Below are positions 26,939-36,537 of a stretch of DNA of 58,590 nucleotides, piece by piece. Below the pieces are notes generated by a model. It did no database searches and had not been told where the DNA came from. It worked only from the letters and a program-made list of their open reading frames with translations. Within the stretch, counting starts at the first letter, position 1, and every line of letters starts with the position of its first letter. A program made the position numbers and the translations under genes. Source of the stretch: Chitinophagales bacterium (GTDB taxonomy: Bacteria; Bacteroidota; Bacteroidia; Chitinophagales; Chitinophagaceae); the NCBI GenBank assembly GCA_030832645.1, contig JAURIR010000004.1, positions 1 to 58,590 on the forward strand. The letters run 5' to 3'.

Positions 26939-28654
26939 TTATAGATTTCCTTTTTTTAATTCCTCTACTGCATGATTGGCTGCACGTGCTGTCAATGCCA
27001 TGTATAAAATAGAAGGACTCTGATTGGCAGTGCTTGTCATACAAGCACCATCCGTTACAAATACATTGCTGCAATGATGCAACTGATTCCATTTATTAAG
27101 CAATGAAGTCTTCGGATCTTTGCCCATTCTACATCCTCCCATTTCGTGAATATCTCTTCCGGGTGCCCAATGATTATCGTGTGTATGAATATTTTTTACG
27201 CCAGCGGCTTCCAACATTTCAGCACCCTGGGTTAAAAAATCTTTTAACAACAATTCATCGTTATGATCATAGTCAACACTTGTAACCAACAATGGAATAC
27301 CCCATTGGTCTCTTTCTGTTTTACTGAGTCGGACATGATTCTCAAACTTTGGAACGGTCTCTCCTTGGATATACATGTACATGCCCCATGGACCTGCTTC
27401 GGATAGGATATTTTTTAACTCAGCACCAATATGATCGACCGCTGCAGTTTCATCGCCTCGAGTTCTATAGCATCCCATAAAAGCCATGTACCCTCCTACA
27501 AACTCCATGTCGTGCTTTTTGAAATTTCTGAAATTGGGCATCATCGACTCTGCAGGTTTTCTACCATAATAATATACGTCTTCGTGACCTTCTATGCTTC
27601 CACCCAAGGAACCTCGGTAATTATGAAAACAAATATGATGTCCAAGCAATCCATTGTCATTGCCCAATCCATTGGGAAATCTACTGGAAGTAGAGTTCAA
27701 TAAAATCAAATTACTATTCAAGGCTGATGCATTCAGAAAAATAATTTTAGCATGGTATTCTACCTCTTCGTGTGTAAGTGCATCGATGATTCTTACACCA
27801 GATGCTTTTTGTGATGCAGCATCATGGATGATAGAATGCACAACCGCATGGGGACGAACTGTGAGATTTCCTGTATTTGCTGCCCATGGAAGCGTAGAGG
27901 AATTAGAACTGAAGTAGCCTCCAAACATACATCCTCGCATACACATATCACGGCTTTGGCATTTACTCCTACCCTGTTGCAAATGAATGGGAGCAGGTTC
28001 CGTCAATTGCGCCCACCTTCCTTGAATCATGTGGCGATCAGAATACTTCTTGCTTATCTTCTGTTGGATTTCTTTTTCAACACAATTGAAATCAAATGGA
28101 GGCAGATAGGCTCCGTCGGGCATCGTTTCCAATCCATCTTTATTGCCACAAATACCTGCAAAGGTTTCAACATGGGTGTACCAAGGTGCAATTTCGTTGT
28201 AATCAATGGGCCATTCTATCCCGTAACCATCTCGTGCAGGTGATTCAAATTCGTTTTGACTCCAACGAGGACAAGCCCTCCCCCAAATAAGCGATTTCCC
28301 TCCAACCTGATATCCTCGGATCCAATCAAAGGATTTTTCCTGTACATAAGGATGGTCATTGTCTTTGATAAAAAAGTGCTGAGTGTCTTCACCAAATCCG
28401 GCTGCAGTAGTTATCAAAGGATTTTTCTCTAAAAAATCTTCTGTCATGTGTCCACGGTGCTTGAAATCCCATGGATGCATATTCATGGTAGGATAATCTT
28501 TTAAATGCTCTACCATCCTGCCTCTTTCCAGTACCAGCGTTTTCAACCCTTTCTCACAAAGTTCCTTTGCTGCCCACCCCCCACTGATGCCAGATCCGAT
28601 AACGATGGCATCGTAGGTATGATCTGTTTTTACTTTTCCGTTGATCTGAGGCAT
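26939..28654 (-). CDS. GMC family FAD-dependent oxidoreductase
   Basis: A 571-residue flavoprotein. The Rossmann FAD motif G20-S-G22-I-S-G25-G26 starts the chain, and ERGR near 43-46 follows the second strand. The C-terminal active-site pair is H503 (DIHEMGGCRMG) and N544 (TSTANQSPS), the usual His-Asn of glucose-methanol-choline oxidoreductases. No signal peptide or Tat motif is seen at this start. The cysteine-rich stretch CQSRDMCMRGCMFGG near 233-247 recalls the large subunit of gluconate 2-dehydrogenase-like enzymes, but no small subunit or cytochrome gene is adjacent. The substrate is probably a sugar or polyol. Confidence 0.92.
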   Translation of the reverse strand: MPQINGKVKTDHTYDAIVIGSGISGGWAAKELCEKGLKTLVLERGRMVEHLKDYPTMNMHPWDFKHRGHMTEDFLEKNPLITTAAGFGEDTQHFFIKDNDHPYVQEKSFDWIRGYQVGGKSLIWGRACPRWSQNEFESPARDGYGIEWPIDYNEIAPWYTHVETFAGICGNKDGLETMPDGAYLPPFDFNCVEKEIQQKISKKYSDRHMIQGRWAQLTEPAPIHLQQGRSKCQSRDMCMRGCMFGGYFSSNSSTLPWAANTGNLTVRPHAVVHSIIHDAASQKASGVRIIDALTHEEVEYHAKIIFLNASALNSNLILLNSTSSRFPNGLGNDNGLLGHHICFHNYRGSLGGSIEGHEDVYYYGRKPAESMMPNFRNFKKHDMEFVGGYMAFMGCYRTRGDETAAVDHIGAELKNILSEAGPWGMYMYIQGETVPKFENHVRLSKTERDQWGIPLLVTSVDYDHNDELLLKDFLTQGAEMLEAAGVKNIHTHDNHWAPGRDIHEMGGCRMGKDPKTSLLNKWNQLHHCSNVFVTDGACMTSTANQSPSILYMALTARAANHAVEELKKGNL

Positions 28655-28712
28655 GAATGAACCAATTAAAGTGAGGGTTGTTTGGTATATTTAATGTACT
28701 CAAAATACTACA

Positions 28713-29591
28713 ATGAAAAAAGTTTTTTACTTCTTAGCAATTATGTTGGTTGCTGCATCATGGATCAGCTGGAACAAGAAAATGTCGATTCGCGAAAAAA
28801 TCACAAAAGAAGATATTGTCGAGTGCTATAATATGGAAGCCTTGAATGCGTACCAATTGGAAGCATCTCAAACGGCATTTGCATCATTGCACATTACCCC
28901 CAAAAAAGCTGATAACCTGCAACAGCTGGGTAAGATGATAACTTTTCAAGCACCGGATGGTAAAGATGCCAATGCTTACTTTATTCCTGCAAAAAAGAAA
29001 TCAAACAAATGGTTGATCGTCATTCAAGAATGGTGGGGATTGAATGATAACATCAAAAACGAAGCAGACAAGTATTTTACTGATCTTGGAAATATGAATG
29101 TACTCGCAGTTGATATGTATGATGGAAAAGTTGCTGCAACACCCGATAGTGCCATGAAATTGATGAGAGGAGCAGATATGACCAGAATGGTAGCCATCAT
29201 CAAAGGGGCGATCGAGCACACAGGTAAGGATGCCAGTATATACAGTGTGGGATGGTGTTTCGGAGGAATGTGGAGTTTGCAAACTGCTATTCTTGCTGAA
29301 TCAAAAGCCAAAGGTTCTATCATGTTTTATGGCAGACCAGAAAGCAACTTGGAGAAATTAAAAACATTGCAATGCGATATCATTGGATTTTTTGGAAACA
29401 AAGATCAATCTCCCTCTCCTGCCATGGTAAATGAATTTGAAAAAAATATGCAAGCTACCGGCAAGAAGTTGGATACATATAAATACGACGCAGGACATGG
29501 ATTCGCAAATCCAAGTAATCCAAGTTTCAATGCAGAAGCTGCTGCCGATGCATACAAGAAGGCGATTGCATTTCTGAAATCACATAGCTGA
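28713..29591 (+). CDS. dienelactone hydrolase family protein
   Basis: A 292-residue alpha/beta hydrolase with an N-terminal hydrophobic segment (about 3-19) that should export or anchor it. The family triad uses cysteine as nucleophile: C182 in GWCFGG, D231 in GNKDQS and H262 in AGHGF. QEWWGLN at 105-111 is the conserved glutamate-containing element. About 60 residues before the catalytic domain have no assigned role. Classical dienelactone hydrolases are cytosolic; an exported form probably acts on other esters or lactones. The stop abuts that of the convergent molybdenum hydroxylase gene. Confidence 0.9.
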   Translation: MKKVFYFLAIMLVAASWISWNKKMSIREKITKEDIVECYNMEALNAYQLEASQTAFASLHITPKKADNLQQLGKMITFQAPDGKDANAYFIPAKKKSNKWLIVIQEWWGLNDNIKNEADKYFTDLGNMNVLAVDMYDGKVAATPDSAMKLMRGADMTRMVAIIKGAIEHTGKDASIYSVGWCFGGMWSLQTAILAESKAKGSIMFYGRPESNLEKLKTLQCDIIGFFGNKDQSPSPAMVNEFEKNMQATGKKLDTYKYDAGHGFANPSNPSFNAEAAADAYKKAIAFLKSHS

Positions 29592-31823
29592 TCAAGACTT
29601 AGCAGCCAGTATTTTTTCGGGAGTGATGGGGAGGTCCCTCACTCTCTTACCAGTTGCATTGAATACTGCATTGCTAACAGCAGCAGCAAATCCAATGATA
29701 GCAATTTCACCTAGCCCTTTTGCCCCAATTGCATTGATATAGGGATCGGGCTTATCGGTAAACCACACATCGATCGGAGGTATCATGGTATGCCGAGGTA
29801 CTTGATAAGTGCCCAATGTTGCATTTTGAATTTTTCCTGTGGCATGATCAATTTTCAACTCTTCCGTCAAGGCCATCCCAATACCGCCAACTGCACCTCC
29901 CAACATCTGACTGCGGGCGGTTTGCGGACTGATAATTTTACCGGCATCACCTGTTGTAACAACATGCTTTAATTGCACTTCTCCGGTCTTTGAATGAACA
30001 TGTACTTTCACAAAATGAACAGAAAACGAATTGGTTGCGCGTTGAATTTCTCTGGGATTCAATCCTGGTGATGTTTTTACCACATCCATGAAAGGAACCT
30101 TTTTCTTTTCCAGTAGCTCCCCAATAGAAATCCCAATCGATTTATTTTCGACAGAAACTACGCGGTTGTTTTCTACGGATAAGCTCTCCTTTGCAATTGA
30201 CTTGAATGGTTCGTACAACTCTTTTGCAATATCCTTCATCAGATCTTTCAATGTTTCACATGCTAGATGAACACCAGCGCCTAACGTTGAAGTAGTAGTA
30301 GATCCGCCTTGAGTAGGGCCAGGGGGCAGATCAGAATCTCCCATCACAAATTTTATTTTCCCTTCAGGCATTGAAAGAGCCGTTGCTGCAATTTTAACCA
30401 TTGCAGTTGCTGTACCAGCACCCATATCGCTCACTGCGCTTTCCAATACAACTCGTCCATCTGCATGCCAAATACCTCGCACGGTTGAAGTACCTCTTCC
30501 CGCTCCAAAAACACCTACCCCCATTCCATATCCCACATACCAATCTTTTTCTTTAAGTGACTTAGGAGTATTTTTTCTATTCTTCCAACCAATCAGTTCA
30601 GCACCCTTTTCGTAACAGTCTTTTATGTTGATAGAAGACCATGGTAATTTTGACTCCTGCTGTATCTCTGTAAAATTTTTCACGCGAAAAGCAATCGGAT
30701 CCATTTTCAATTTATATGCCAAATCATCCAATGTACATTCCAACGCAAAACATCCTGTTGCTTCACCAGGCCCACGCATCCACGTTGGTGTGCTTAGATC
30801 CAATGGAAGAATTTTATATTCTGTATCCACATGATCACATTTGTAAAGGAAGCGTGATGCATCAACAATACCTTCTCTAAAATCTTCGTAGCGTGAAGTA
30901 TTACTCACAGCATAATGTGAAATACCTAACAGACTCCCATTTGCATCTGCGCCTACACAAACTTTCTGCCAAGATTGTGGACGGTATCCTACCAAAGAAA
31001 ACATTTGTGGTCTGGTCAATACTACTTTAACAGGGCGCTGAATTTTTTTTGCAGCGATCAATGCAGCTGGAACATTGGCCCAGCTTCTCAATGCACTTCC
31101 GTATGCTCCACCGACATTCTCTGCAATAACTCTCACATTTTTATCCGGTATGCCGAACAATCGGGCTACCGCCATTTGAGTACTTTTAGGTCCCTGCGTT
31201 TTATCGTACACCAATACACTATCAGGAGTTTCCCAATGTGCAATGGTAGCATGCATCTCCATTGGATTGTGCACTTCAATCGGAATAGTATATTCGGCCT
31301 CTACAAAAAAAGGCGCCGTTTTATACGCTTGTGCATTCCCCCTCACATAATTATTTCCGCCTTTCAATTTAGATGGATCTTTCCGAAGTGCATCAAAGTC
31401 GGTTTCAAATGTTTCCTCGTTGTAAGAAATTTCAATCAATCGTGCTACTTCGTTTGCACTTTCGAATGTTTCAGCGATGGCAAGCGCAACGGGTTGTCCA
31501 TTGAACCTCACTTTGTTATCACCAAAAATTTTCAACCCTCTCCACTCTCCAACATTTTTCAATTCAGGAAATGCAGAAGGTTGATAGCCTGGTACTTTGG
31601 GACAATTTCCAAAATGAAGAACATCGATCGCACCGGGTGCAAGCAGTGCTTTATCAATGGAAATATTTTTTATAGTTCCTTTTGTTATAGAGCTGGAAAC
31701 AAATACGCCATAAGCCATGTTTGGCAAGGGGTGCTCAGACGTGTATTTTGCTCGCCCTGTTACTTTTTCCAATCCATCTACCCGCTCATCGGGCATGTAT
31801 GCTGATATGTTTACTTCGTTCAT
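29592..31823 (-). CDS. xanthine dehydrogenase/aldehyde oxidase family, molybdopterin-binding subunit
   Basis: A 743-residue large subunit of the molybdenum hydroxylase family, close in length to PaoC. The N-terminal a/b hammerhead starts RVDGLEKVTGRAKYTSEH, glycine-rich molybdopterin-binding segments follow (QGGSTTTSTLGAG near 505-520), and the catalytic glutamate is E706 in GAKGLGEIA. No signal peptide is present; by analogy with PaoABC it would be exported folded together with the Tat-signal-bearing iron-sulfur subunit, whose gene ends 11 bases upstream. The likely reaction is oxidation of aldehydes or N-heterocycles in the periplasm. No FAD subunit gene is present. Confidence 0.92.
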   Translation of the reverse strand: MNEVNISAYMPDERVDGLEKVTGRAKYTSEHPLPNMAYGVFVSSSITKGTIKNISIDKALLAPGAIDVLHFGNCPKVPGYQPSAFPELKNVGEWRGLKIFGDNKVRFNGQPVALAIAETFESANEVARLIEISYNEETFETDFDALRKDPSKLKGGNNYVRGNAQAYKTAPFFVEAEYTIPIEVHNPMEMHATIAHWETPDSVLVYDKTQGPKSTQMAVARLFGIPDKNVRVIAENVGGAYGSALRSWANVPAALIAAKKIQRPVKVVLTRPQMFSLVGYRPQSWQKVCVGADANGSLLGISHYAVSNTSRYEDFREGIVDASRFLYKCDHVDTEYKILPLDLSTPTWMRGPGEATGCFALECTLDDLAYKLKMDPIAFRVKNFTEIQQESKLPWSSINIKDCYEKGAELIGWKNRKNTPKSLKEKDWYVGYGMGVGVFGAGRGTSTVRGIWHADGRVVLESAVSDMGAGTATAMVKIAATALSMPEGKIKFVMGDSDLPPGPTQGGSTTTSTLGAGVHLACETLKDLMKDIAKELYEPFKSIAKESLSVENNRVVSVENKSIGISIGELLEKKKVPFMDVVKTSPGLNPREIQRATNSFSVHFVKVHVHSKTGEVQLKHVVTTGDAGKIISPQTARSQMLGGAVGGIGMALTEELKIDHATGKIQNATLGTYQVPRHTMIPPIDVWFTDKPDPYINAIGAKGLGEIAIIGFAAAVSNAVFNATGKRVRDLPITPEKILAAKS

Positions 31824-31834
31824 GGTAATAAGAT

Positions 31835-32440
31835 TTAAACCTTTGCTCCGGATTTTTGTACTTCAACGATAGCGTCTACAATATTTTGATAAGATCCACA
31901 TCTGCATATATTCCGTTTCATGTAGTCCTTGATCTGATCTCTATTTTTAGCAGTGCCTTCTTTTAAACAAGCAACTGCAGACATGATCTGTCCGGATGTA
32001 CAATAACCGCATTGAAAAGCATCGTGTTTTAAAAACGCTTCCTGCATTGGGTGCAATGCTTCTCCTTTAGCCAATCCCTCAATGGTAGTAACCTTATTGC
32101 CTTCGTTGTATACAGCTAAACTCAAACATGCATTTGTTCGATTCCCGTTTACATGCACCATACAGGCACCACAATCTCCCATTCCACATCCTTTCTTTGT
32201 ACCTGTCATATTCAATTGCTCGCGCAACAGATCTAACAAGGTGCTTCTCATGTCCACCATCAAATCATGAGCGACACCATTGATTTCTAAGGATAATTTT
32301 TGTTTAGGTATAGGAAGAGGAAGAACGGACTCAACAGGTAAAGCATCCGCCAATAAAGTAGATGCGATCCCCCATGATGCGAGTCCAACTGCTTTTTTGA
32401 TAAACCCTCTTCTCGAGTTGGATGGGTAACAATAATGCAT
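31835..32440 (-). CDS. Tat-exported (2Fe-2S) subunit of molybdenum hydroxylase
   Basis: A 201-residue protein. S-R10-R11-G-F-I-K-K followed by a hydrophobic stretch is a clear twin-arginine signal. The plant-type [2Fe-2S] cluster uses C85, C90, C93 and C105; the second cluster uses C144, C147, C179 and C181 (CGYC, CRC). It matches the small subunit (PaoA/YagT-like) of periplasmic aldehyde oxidases. It passes electrons from the molybdenum site to a partner, normally an FAD subunit, which is missing here. It lies between the luciferase-like flavoprotein (27 bases upstream) and the molybdopterin subunit. Confidence 0.94.
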   Translation of the reverse strand: MHYCYPSNSRRGFIKKAVGLASWGIASTLLADALPVESVLPLPIPKQKLSLEINGVAHDLMVDMRSTLLDLLREQLNMTGTKKGCGMGDCGACMVHVNGNRTNACLSLAVYNEGNKVTTIEGLAKGEALHPMQEAFLKHDAFQCGYCTSGQIMSAVACLKEGTAKNRDQIKDYMKRNICRCGSYQNIVDAIVEVQKSGAKV

Positions 32441-32467
32441 GAGAAACTGTTTTAACTAAGTTAGAAA

Positions 32468-33496
32468 TTATTCAGCTCTGTTTACCAATGATTTTACTTT
32501 GGTTCCAATCAATTCTATTGCATGTAGCAACTTTTGATGGTTTAGCTCTGCAGTGTCCATTTGAAAAGATAAGCGACTAATACCCCCCAGCGCATTGGAG
32601 TGTCGAACAATTTTTTCAGCTACTTCTTCGGGGTCGCCAACCAACAGGGCGCCGCGTGGACCCATTTGTGCCTCAAATCGGCCCCGGGTCATTGGTGACC
32701 AACCTCTTTCTCTTCCAATTTTATTCATGGCTTCCGCATAGCCGGGATAAAATTCTTCTATGGCCTGTTCCCTCGTATCCGACACATACCCGAGTGAGTG
32801 CAATCCAACTTTTAATTGATCGGTTGTATAGCCTGCTCGTTTCCCTGCCTCTCTATATAGATCCACCAAAGGTTTAAAATGATGTGTCTCCCCTCCTATA
32901 ATTGCAACCATCAAAGGCAATCCCAACGATCCTGCTCTCACAAAAGATTCCGGGGTTCCACCTACTCCCAACCAAACAGGTGCGGGGTTTTGAGCGGGGC
33001 GAGGATAGATGGATTGATTATTCAAAGCCGGACGAAATTTCCCTTTCCAAGTGATCTCCTCTTTTTGCATGATCTGCAAAAGCAATCCCAGTTTCTCCAC
33101 AAACAAATCATCATAATCCTCTAGATCAAACCCGAAAAGAGGATAGGCGTCAATAAAAGACCCTCTTCCAACCACCATTTCAGCTCTTCCCTTTGAAATC
33201 AAATCCAATGTGGCAAAACTTTGAAATACTCTTACTGGATCCGCCGCACTCAATACCGTTACGGCAGTTGTCAATCGCATATTCTTGGTGATTGCAGCTG
33301 CGGCAGATAGAATTTCAAACGGGGCAGAATCTAAAAATCCTTTTCGGTGATGCTCGCCAATTCCAAAAACATCCATTCCAACCTCGTCTGCAAATTTCAT
33401 TCTTTCAAGCAACTGTGCTATTGCATCTTGATCACTGATGGGGTGCTGTGGTCTGCTACTAAACGTAGCTACAAAACTATCGATGCCTATTTCCAT
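32468..33496 (-). CDS. LLM class flavin-dependent oxidoreductase
   Basis: A 342-residue TIM barrel of the bacterial luciferase-like monooxygenase family. Diagnostic features are GIGEHH near residue 46, SKGRAEMVVGRGSF near 101, and PVWLGVGGTPES near 174. These proteins use reduced flavin or F420, often to oxidise small organic molecules. There is no signal peptide, so it is cytoplasmic, unlike the Tat-exported subunits encoded downstream. It is the first gene of a three-gene unit with the iron-sulfur and molybdopterin subunits. It diverges from the PepSY gene across 69 bases. Confidence 0.9.
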   Translation of the reverse strand: MEIGIDSFVATFSSRPQHPISDQDAIAQLLERMKFADEVGMDVFGIGEHHRKGFLDSAPFEILSAAAAITKNMRLTTAVTVLSAADPVRVFQSFATLDLISKGRAEMVVGRGSFIDAYPLFGFDLEDYDDLFVEKLGLLLQIMQKEEITWKGKFRPALNNQSIYPRPAQNPAPVWLGVGGTPESFVRAGSLGLPLMVAIIGGETHHFKPLVDLYREAGKRAGYTTDQLKVGLHSLGYVSDTREQAIEEFYPGYAEAMNKIGRERGWSPMTRGRFEAQMGPRGALLVGDPEEVAEKIVRHSNALGGISRLSFQMDTAELNHQKLLHAIELIGTKVKSLVNRAE

Positions 33497-33565
33497 TGAG
33501 GGGATATTACTTGATTGATTTTACAAAAATAATTGAATCTTTGTTCTGAACCCATGATATGAAAT

Positions 33566-34291
33566 ATGGCTAAGAGTAAGCATTTTTACATAAGAAAATC
33601 TCATCGTTATCTAGGTTTGATACTAGGTATTCAATTTTTATTGTGGACCACTGGCGGACTATATTTTAGCTGGAGCAATATGGATGAAGTACATGGAGAT
33701 CTTACTAAAAAGAATGCCCCGTATTTTTCAGTTACTACTGGATATATTTCACCATCTGTTGTAATCGACAGCTTGAAATCAGCTCACCCAATAGATTCAC
33801 TGGTTTCATTGCAATTAATTGAAATTTTAGGAACCCCTCATTATCAAATAAAATGCCTTGTAAATAAACTCCCAACCTCGTATCTGGCAAATGCTGAAAA
33901 TGGAGTTATTCGTCCTGCGCTTTCTCGTTCGGAAGCAATAGAAGTTGCAAGAAATCGTTTCAACGGAGAAGCGGGTATAAAATCAGTAGTCTATCTCGAA
34001 AGAACCGCTGCCGATCATGAATACAGAGAGAATCCTCTTCCTGCTTATGGAGTTACGTTTAATGATAATGCCAACACAACTGTTTACGTTGCATCCGAAT
34101 TAGGCACCATCCAAAAATTCAGAAATAATAAATGGAGGATATTTGATTTTCTATGGATGCTCCATACCATGAACTACGAAGATCGAGATACCTTTGGTAA
34201 TATTTTACTCAGATCGTTCTCAATTTTAGGCTTGATAACTATCATCAGTGGGTTCTGGCTATTTTTTATAACACAAAAGAAAAAGTTTTAG
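33566..34291 (+). CDS. PepSY domain membrane protein
   Basis: A 241-residue protein with a transmembrane helix at about 15-34 (LGLILGIQFLLWTTGGLYF), a periplasmic region carrying PepSY-like alpha/beta segments (LSRSEAIEVARNRF near 120), and a second helix at about 213-235. The pattern is that of PepSY-associated membrane proteins, a group often linked with iron or copper reduction and siderophore use. A multicopper oxidase lies immediately convergent with a four-base overlap, which fits a metal-related role but does not prove it. The ATG at 33566 is the only start that avoids immediate stops. Confidence 0.82.
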   Translation: MAKSKHFYIRKSHRYLGLILGIQFLLWTTGGLYFSWSNMDEVHGDLTKKNAPYFSVTTGYISPSVVIDSLKSAHPIDSLVSLQLIEILGTPHYQIKCLVNKLPTSYLANAENGVIRPALSRSEAIEVARNRFNGEAGIKSVVYLERTAADHEYRENPLPAYGVTFNDNANTTVYVASELGTIQKFRNNKWRIFDFLWMLHTMNYEDRDTFGNILLRSFSILGLITIISGFWLFFITQKKKF

Positions 34292-36495
34292 TAAGACAAT
34301 ACAAGTCCTACTCCCGCTCCCATATCACTGTCGTAGTGAAGATTGATTGCTGTATTTCTGGTAATGATGTACTTCATCCCAGCCATGTATTCTTTGTCTG
34401 AATTGACCATGAATGACCCTCGTAATCTTTTAGACAAGGGGATGTCTTCGCGCATGAGTTGAAGGCGTACATAGCCTGTTCCAAAAATTTCTGCCTGAAA
34501 TGAAGTGAGCATGGGCAATACATAATTGAAACCTGCACTCATTTGTACACGGTTATCCTTCGTATTGTACTGTTTAAAAATATTTCGCTCAATATAATTA
34601 GTAGGACCAGGATGGCGATGCCGCCAATCGAAACCAATAAAAGGCATGAACCATTGCATTCGTCCTATGTATCTTCCAATATGGGTTTCCGATTCATACC
34701 CGTGCATATTATTGTATCCTAATCTCCACTCTGATCCAATGCTCCATCGTGTATTCTGCACCATGAACATTCCATCGTTGCCATTGGTTGCAAAATCATT
34801 TTCACCCATAATATGAAACATTCTGTCGTCTGCATATAACTTTCGTTTTGCATACGCTGTATCCGTAATCAACGGATTGGGCGTTTGATTTTGATAACTG
34901 AATACTCGGCCCATTCCACTCATCATGTGATATAGAATGTGACAATGGAAATACCAATCGCCTTCGTTATGTGCATTGAACTCCAATGTATCGGTTTCCA
35001 TGGGCATGATGTCAATGATATTTTTCATTGGAGCAAATTCCCCTTGCCCGTTCAATACTCGGAAATCATGACCATGCAAGTGCATAGGATGGCGCATCAT
35101 GGATCCGTTGTAAACAATCATACGAACATTCTCGCCTTTCTTAATGAGAATTTTATCTGTTTCTGAAACAACTTTGTTATCCAAACTCCATACATACCTG
35201 TTCATATTCCCCGTCAGTTCAAATTTTAATTCTTTGACAGGTGCATCTGCGGGGAGGGTAGTTTTTTCGGGTGAGCGAAGCATGGAATAATTGAGTGTCT
35301 TGATCTTAGATCTTGAACCAGCTCCGTACTTCTGAATTCCTTTTTCAACTGTAGGAGATATTTCAGGGTACATCACAACATTCATGTCCATCTTGTTCAA
35401 ACTCATGTTCATTCCCATGTCGTCTAACCTACCGTTCATTTTCATCATTTCATTCATCATCTTCATCCCTTCGAAATAACGTAGTCGGGGCATACGATTG
35501 GCCAGTACCTTTTCTCCTTCGCCTAAAAAGAGAGAAGCGAATCCAATTCTATCTTCCGAAGTAGCTGTGAATTCAAACGCTTTTTTATCTTCAGGAATAG
35601 TTACGACGACATCATAGGTTTCAGAAACAGCAATTATTAAACGATCGACTTCTCTAGGCACTACATCATTCCCATCGTTTGCCACTACCGTAATTTTCCC
35701 TCCTGCATAGTTGAGCCAGAAATACGTAGAAGCCCCAGCATTTGAAATACGCAATCTTACTTTGTCACCTGCTTTGAAAGCCCCTGCAGAAGAAGAGGAA
35801 GTTCCGTTAAACAAAAATTTGTCATAATACACATCACTCACGTCCATAGACAACATGCGCTTGAACTCGTTGACAATCTTTGTCCCAAGATGTCCTTCTT
35901 TGATCGCTTCGGCATAACTCTGTGTAGATCCTTTTCTAATAGCAAACCAATCAGTTGCATTGTGCAACATGCGGTGAATATTATTTGGATTGTAATCTGT
36001 CCACTCACTAATAATCAATGGAATAGTTGGAAGATCATCAATCCCTTTTCTAAAACCAGGATCGTTTTCTCTTTTATTCAATATCATCGAACCATACATT
36101 CCAATTTGCTCTTGCAATGCAGTATGACTATGATACCAATGTGTGCCATGTTGAACTATAGGAAATCTGTATGTATATACAGAATGAGGTGCGATAGGAA
36201 GTTGAGTTAAATAAGGAACTCCGTCTTCTTTGTTTGGAAGAATCAACCCGTGCCAATGAAGTGAAGTTTCTTCGTCCATTTCATTGTAGACGACAATCTC
36301 TGCTGTATCTCCTTGTGTGAATGTGATGGTGGGCATCGGAATTTGTCCGTTTACCGCAATAGCCCTTTTTGATTTATCTGTGAATCGTACAAGAGTATCT
36401 TTTACATGCAATTCGTACCTCACTACCTTTTGTGCCCAGCCCTCGCCAGCACACATCAAAATGATTACCCCAAGAAAAACTCTGCGCCACATCAT
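34288..36495 (-). CDS. multicopper oxidase fused to a barrel-like C-terminal domain
   Basis: A 735-residue exported protein with a signal peptide ending near AQ22. The CopA-like oxidase part (about 23-535) has every copper-ligand motif: H80-W-H82, H122-S-H124, H469-P-M-H472-L-H474, and H517-C518-H519 with H523 and M528. A methionine-rich insert at about 344-375 recalls the Cu(I)-binding segments of CopA and CueO. Residues about 560-735 are not part of a normal oxidase: alternating aromatic strands and a terminal VGLVLSY resemble CopB-type outer-membrane barrels. The probable role is Cu(I) oxidation and copper tolerance. It is the last gene of a unit with the S9 peptidase and Asp-box genes. 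Confidence 0.9.
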   Translation of the reverse strand: MMWRRVFLGVIILMCAGEGWAQKVVRYELHVKDTLVRFTDKSKRAIAVNGQIPMPTITFTQGDTAEIVVYNEMDEETSLHWHGLILPNKEDGVPYLTQLPIAPHSVYTYRFPIVQHGTHWYHSHTALQEQIGMYGSMILNKRENDPGFRKGIDDLPTIPLIISEWTDYNPNNIHRMLHNATDWFAIRKGSTQSYAEAIKEGHLGTKIVNEFKRMLSMDVSDVYYDKFLFNGTSSSSAGAFKAGDKVRLRISNAGASTYFWLNYAGGKITVVANDGNDVVPREVDRLIIAVSETYDVVVTIPEDKKAFEFTATSEDRIGFASLFLGEGEKVLANRMPRLRYFEGMKMMNEMMKMNGRLDDMGMNMSLNKMDMNVVMYPEISPTVEKGIQKYGAGSRSKIKTLNYSMLRSPEKTTLPADAPVKELKFELTGNMNRYVWSLDNKVVSETDKILIKKGENVRMIVYNGSMMRHPMHLHGHDFRVLNGQGEFAPMKNIIDIMPMETDTLEFNAHNEGDWYFHCHILYHMMSGMGRVFSYQNQTPNPLITDTAYAKRKLYADDRMFHIMGENDFATNGNDGMFMVQNTRWSIGSEWRLGYNNMHGYESETHIGRYIGRMQWFMPFIGFDWRHRHPGPTNYIERNIFKQYNTKDNRVQMSAGFNYVLPMLTSFQAEIFGTGYVRLQLMREDIPLSKRLRGSFMVNSDKEYMAGMKYIITRNTAINLHYDSDMGAGVGLVLSY

Positions 36496-36537
36496 GGCGC
36501 AAAGTTACTCTATCTTAAAAATCCTTGAAATTGTGTC

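Noticed and set aside
30975-31805. Long open frame (276 codons) on the + strand opposite the molybdopterin subunit gene
   Set aside because: It lies wholly inside a well-supported gene on the other strand, its translation has no family character (many Cys, His and Phe from the antisense of common codons), and it has no promoter or partner.
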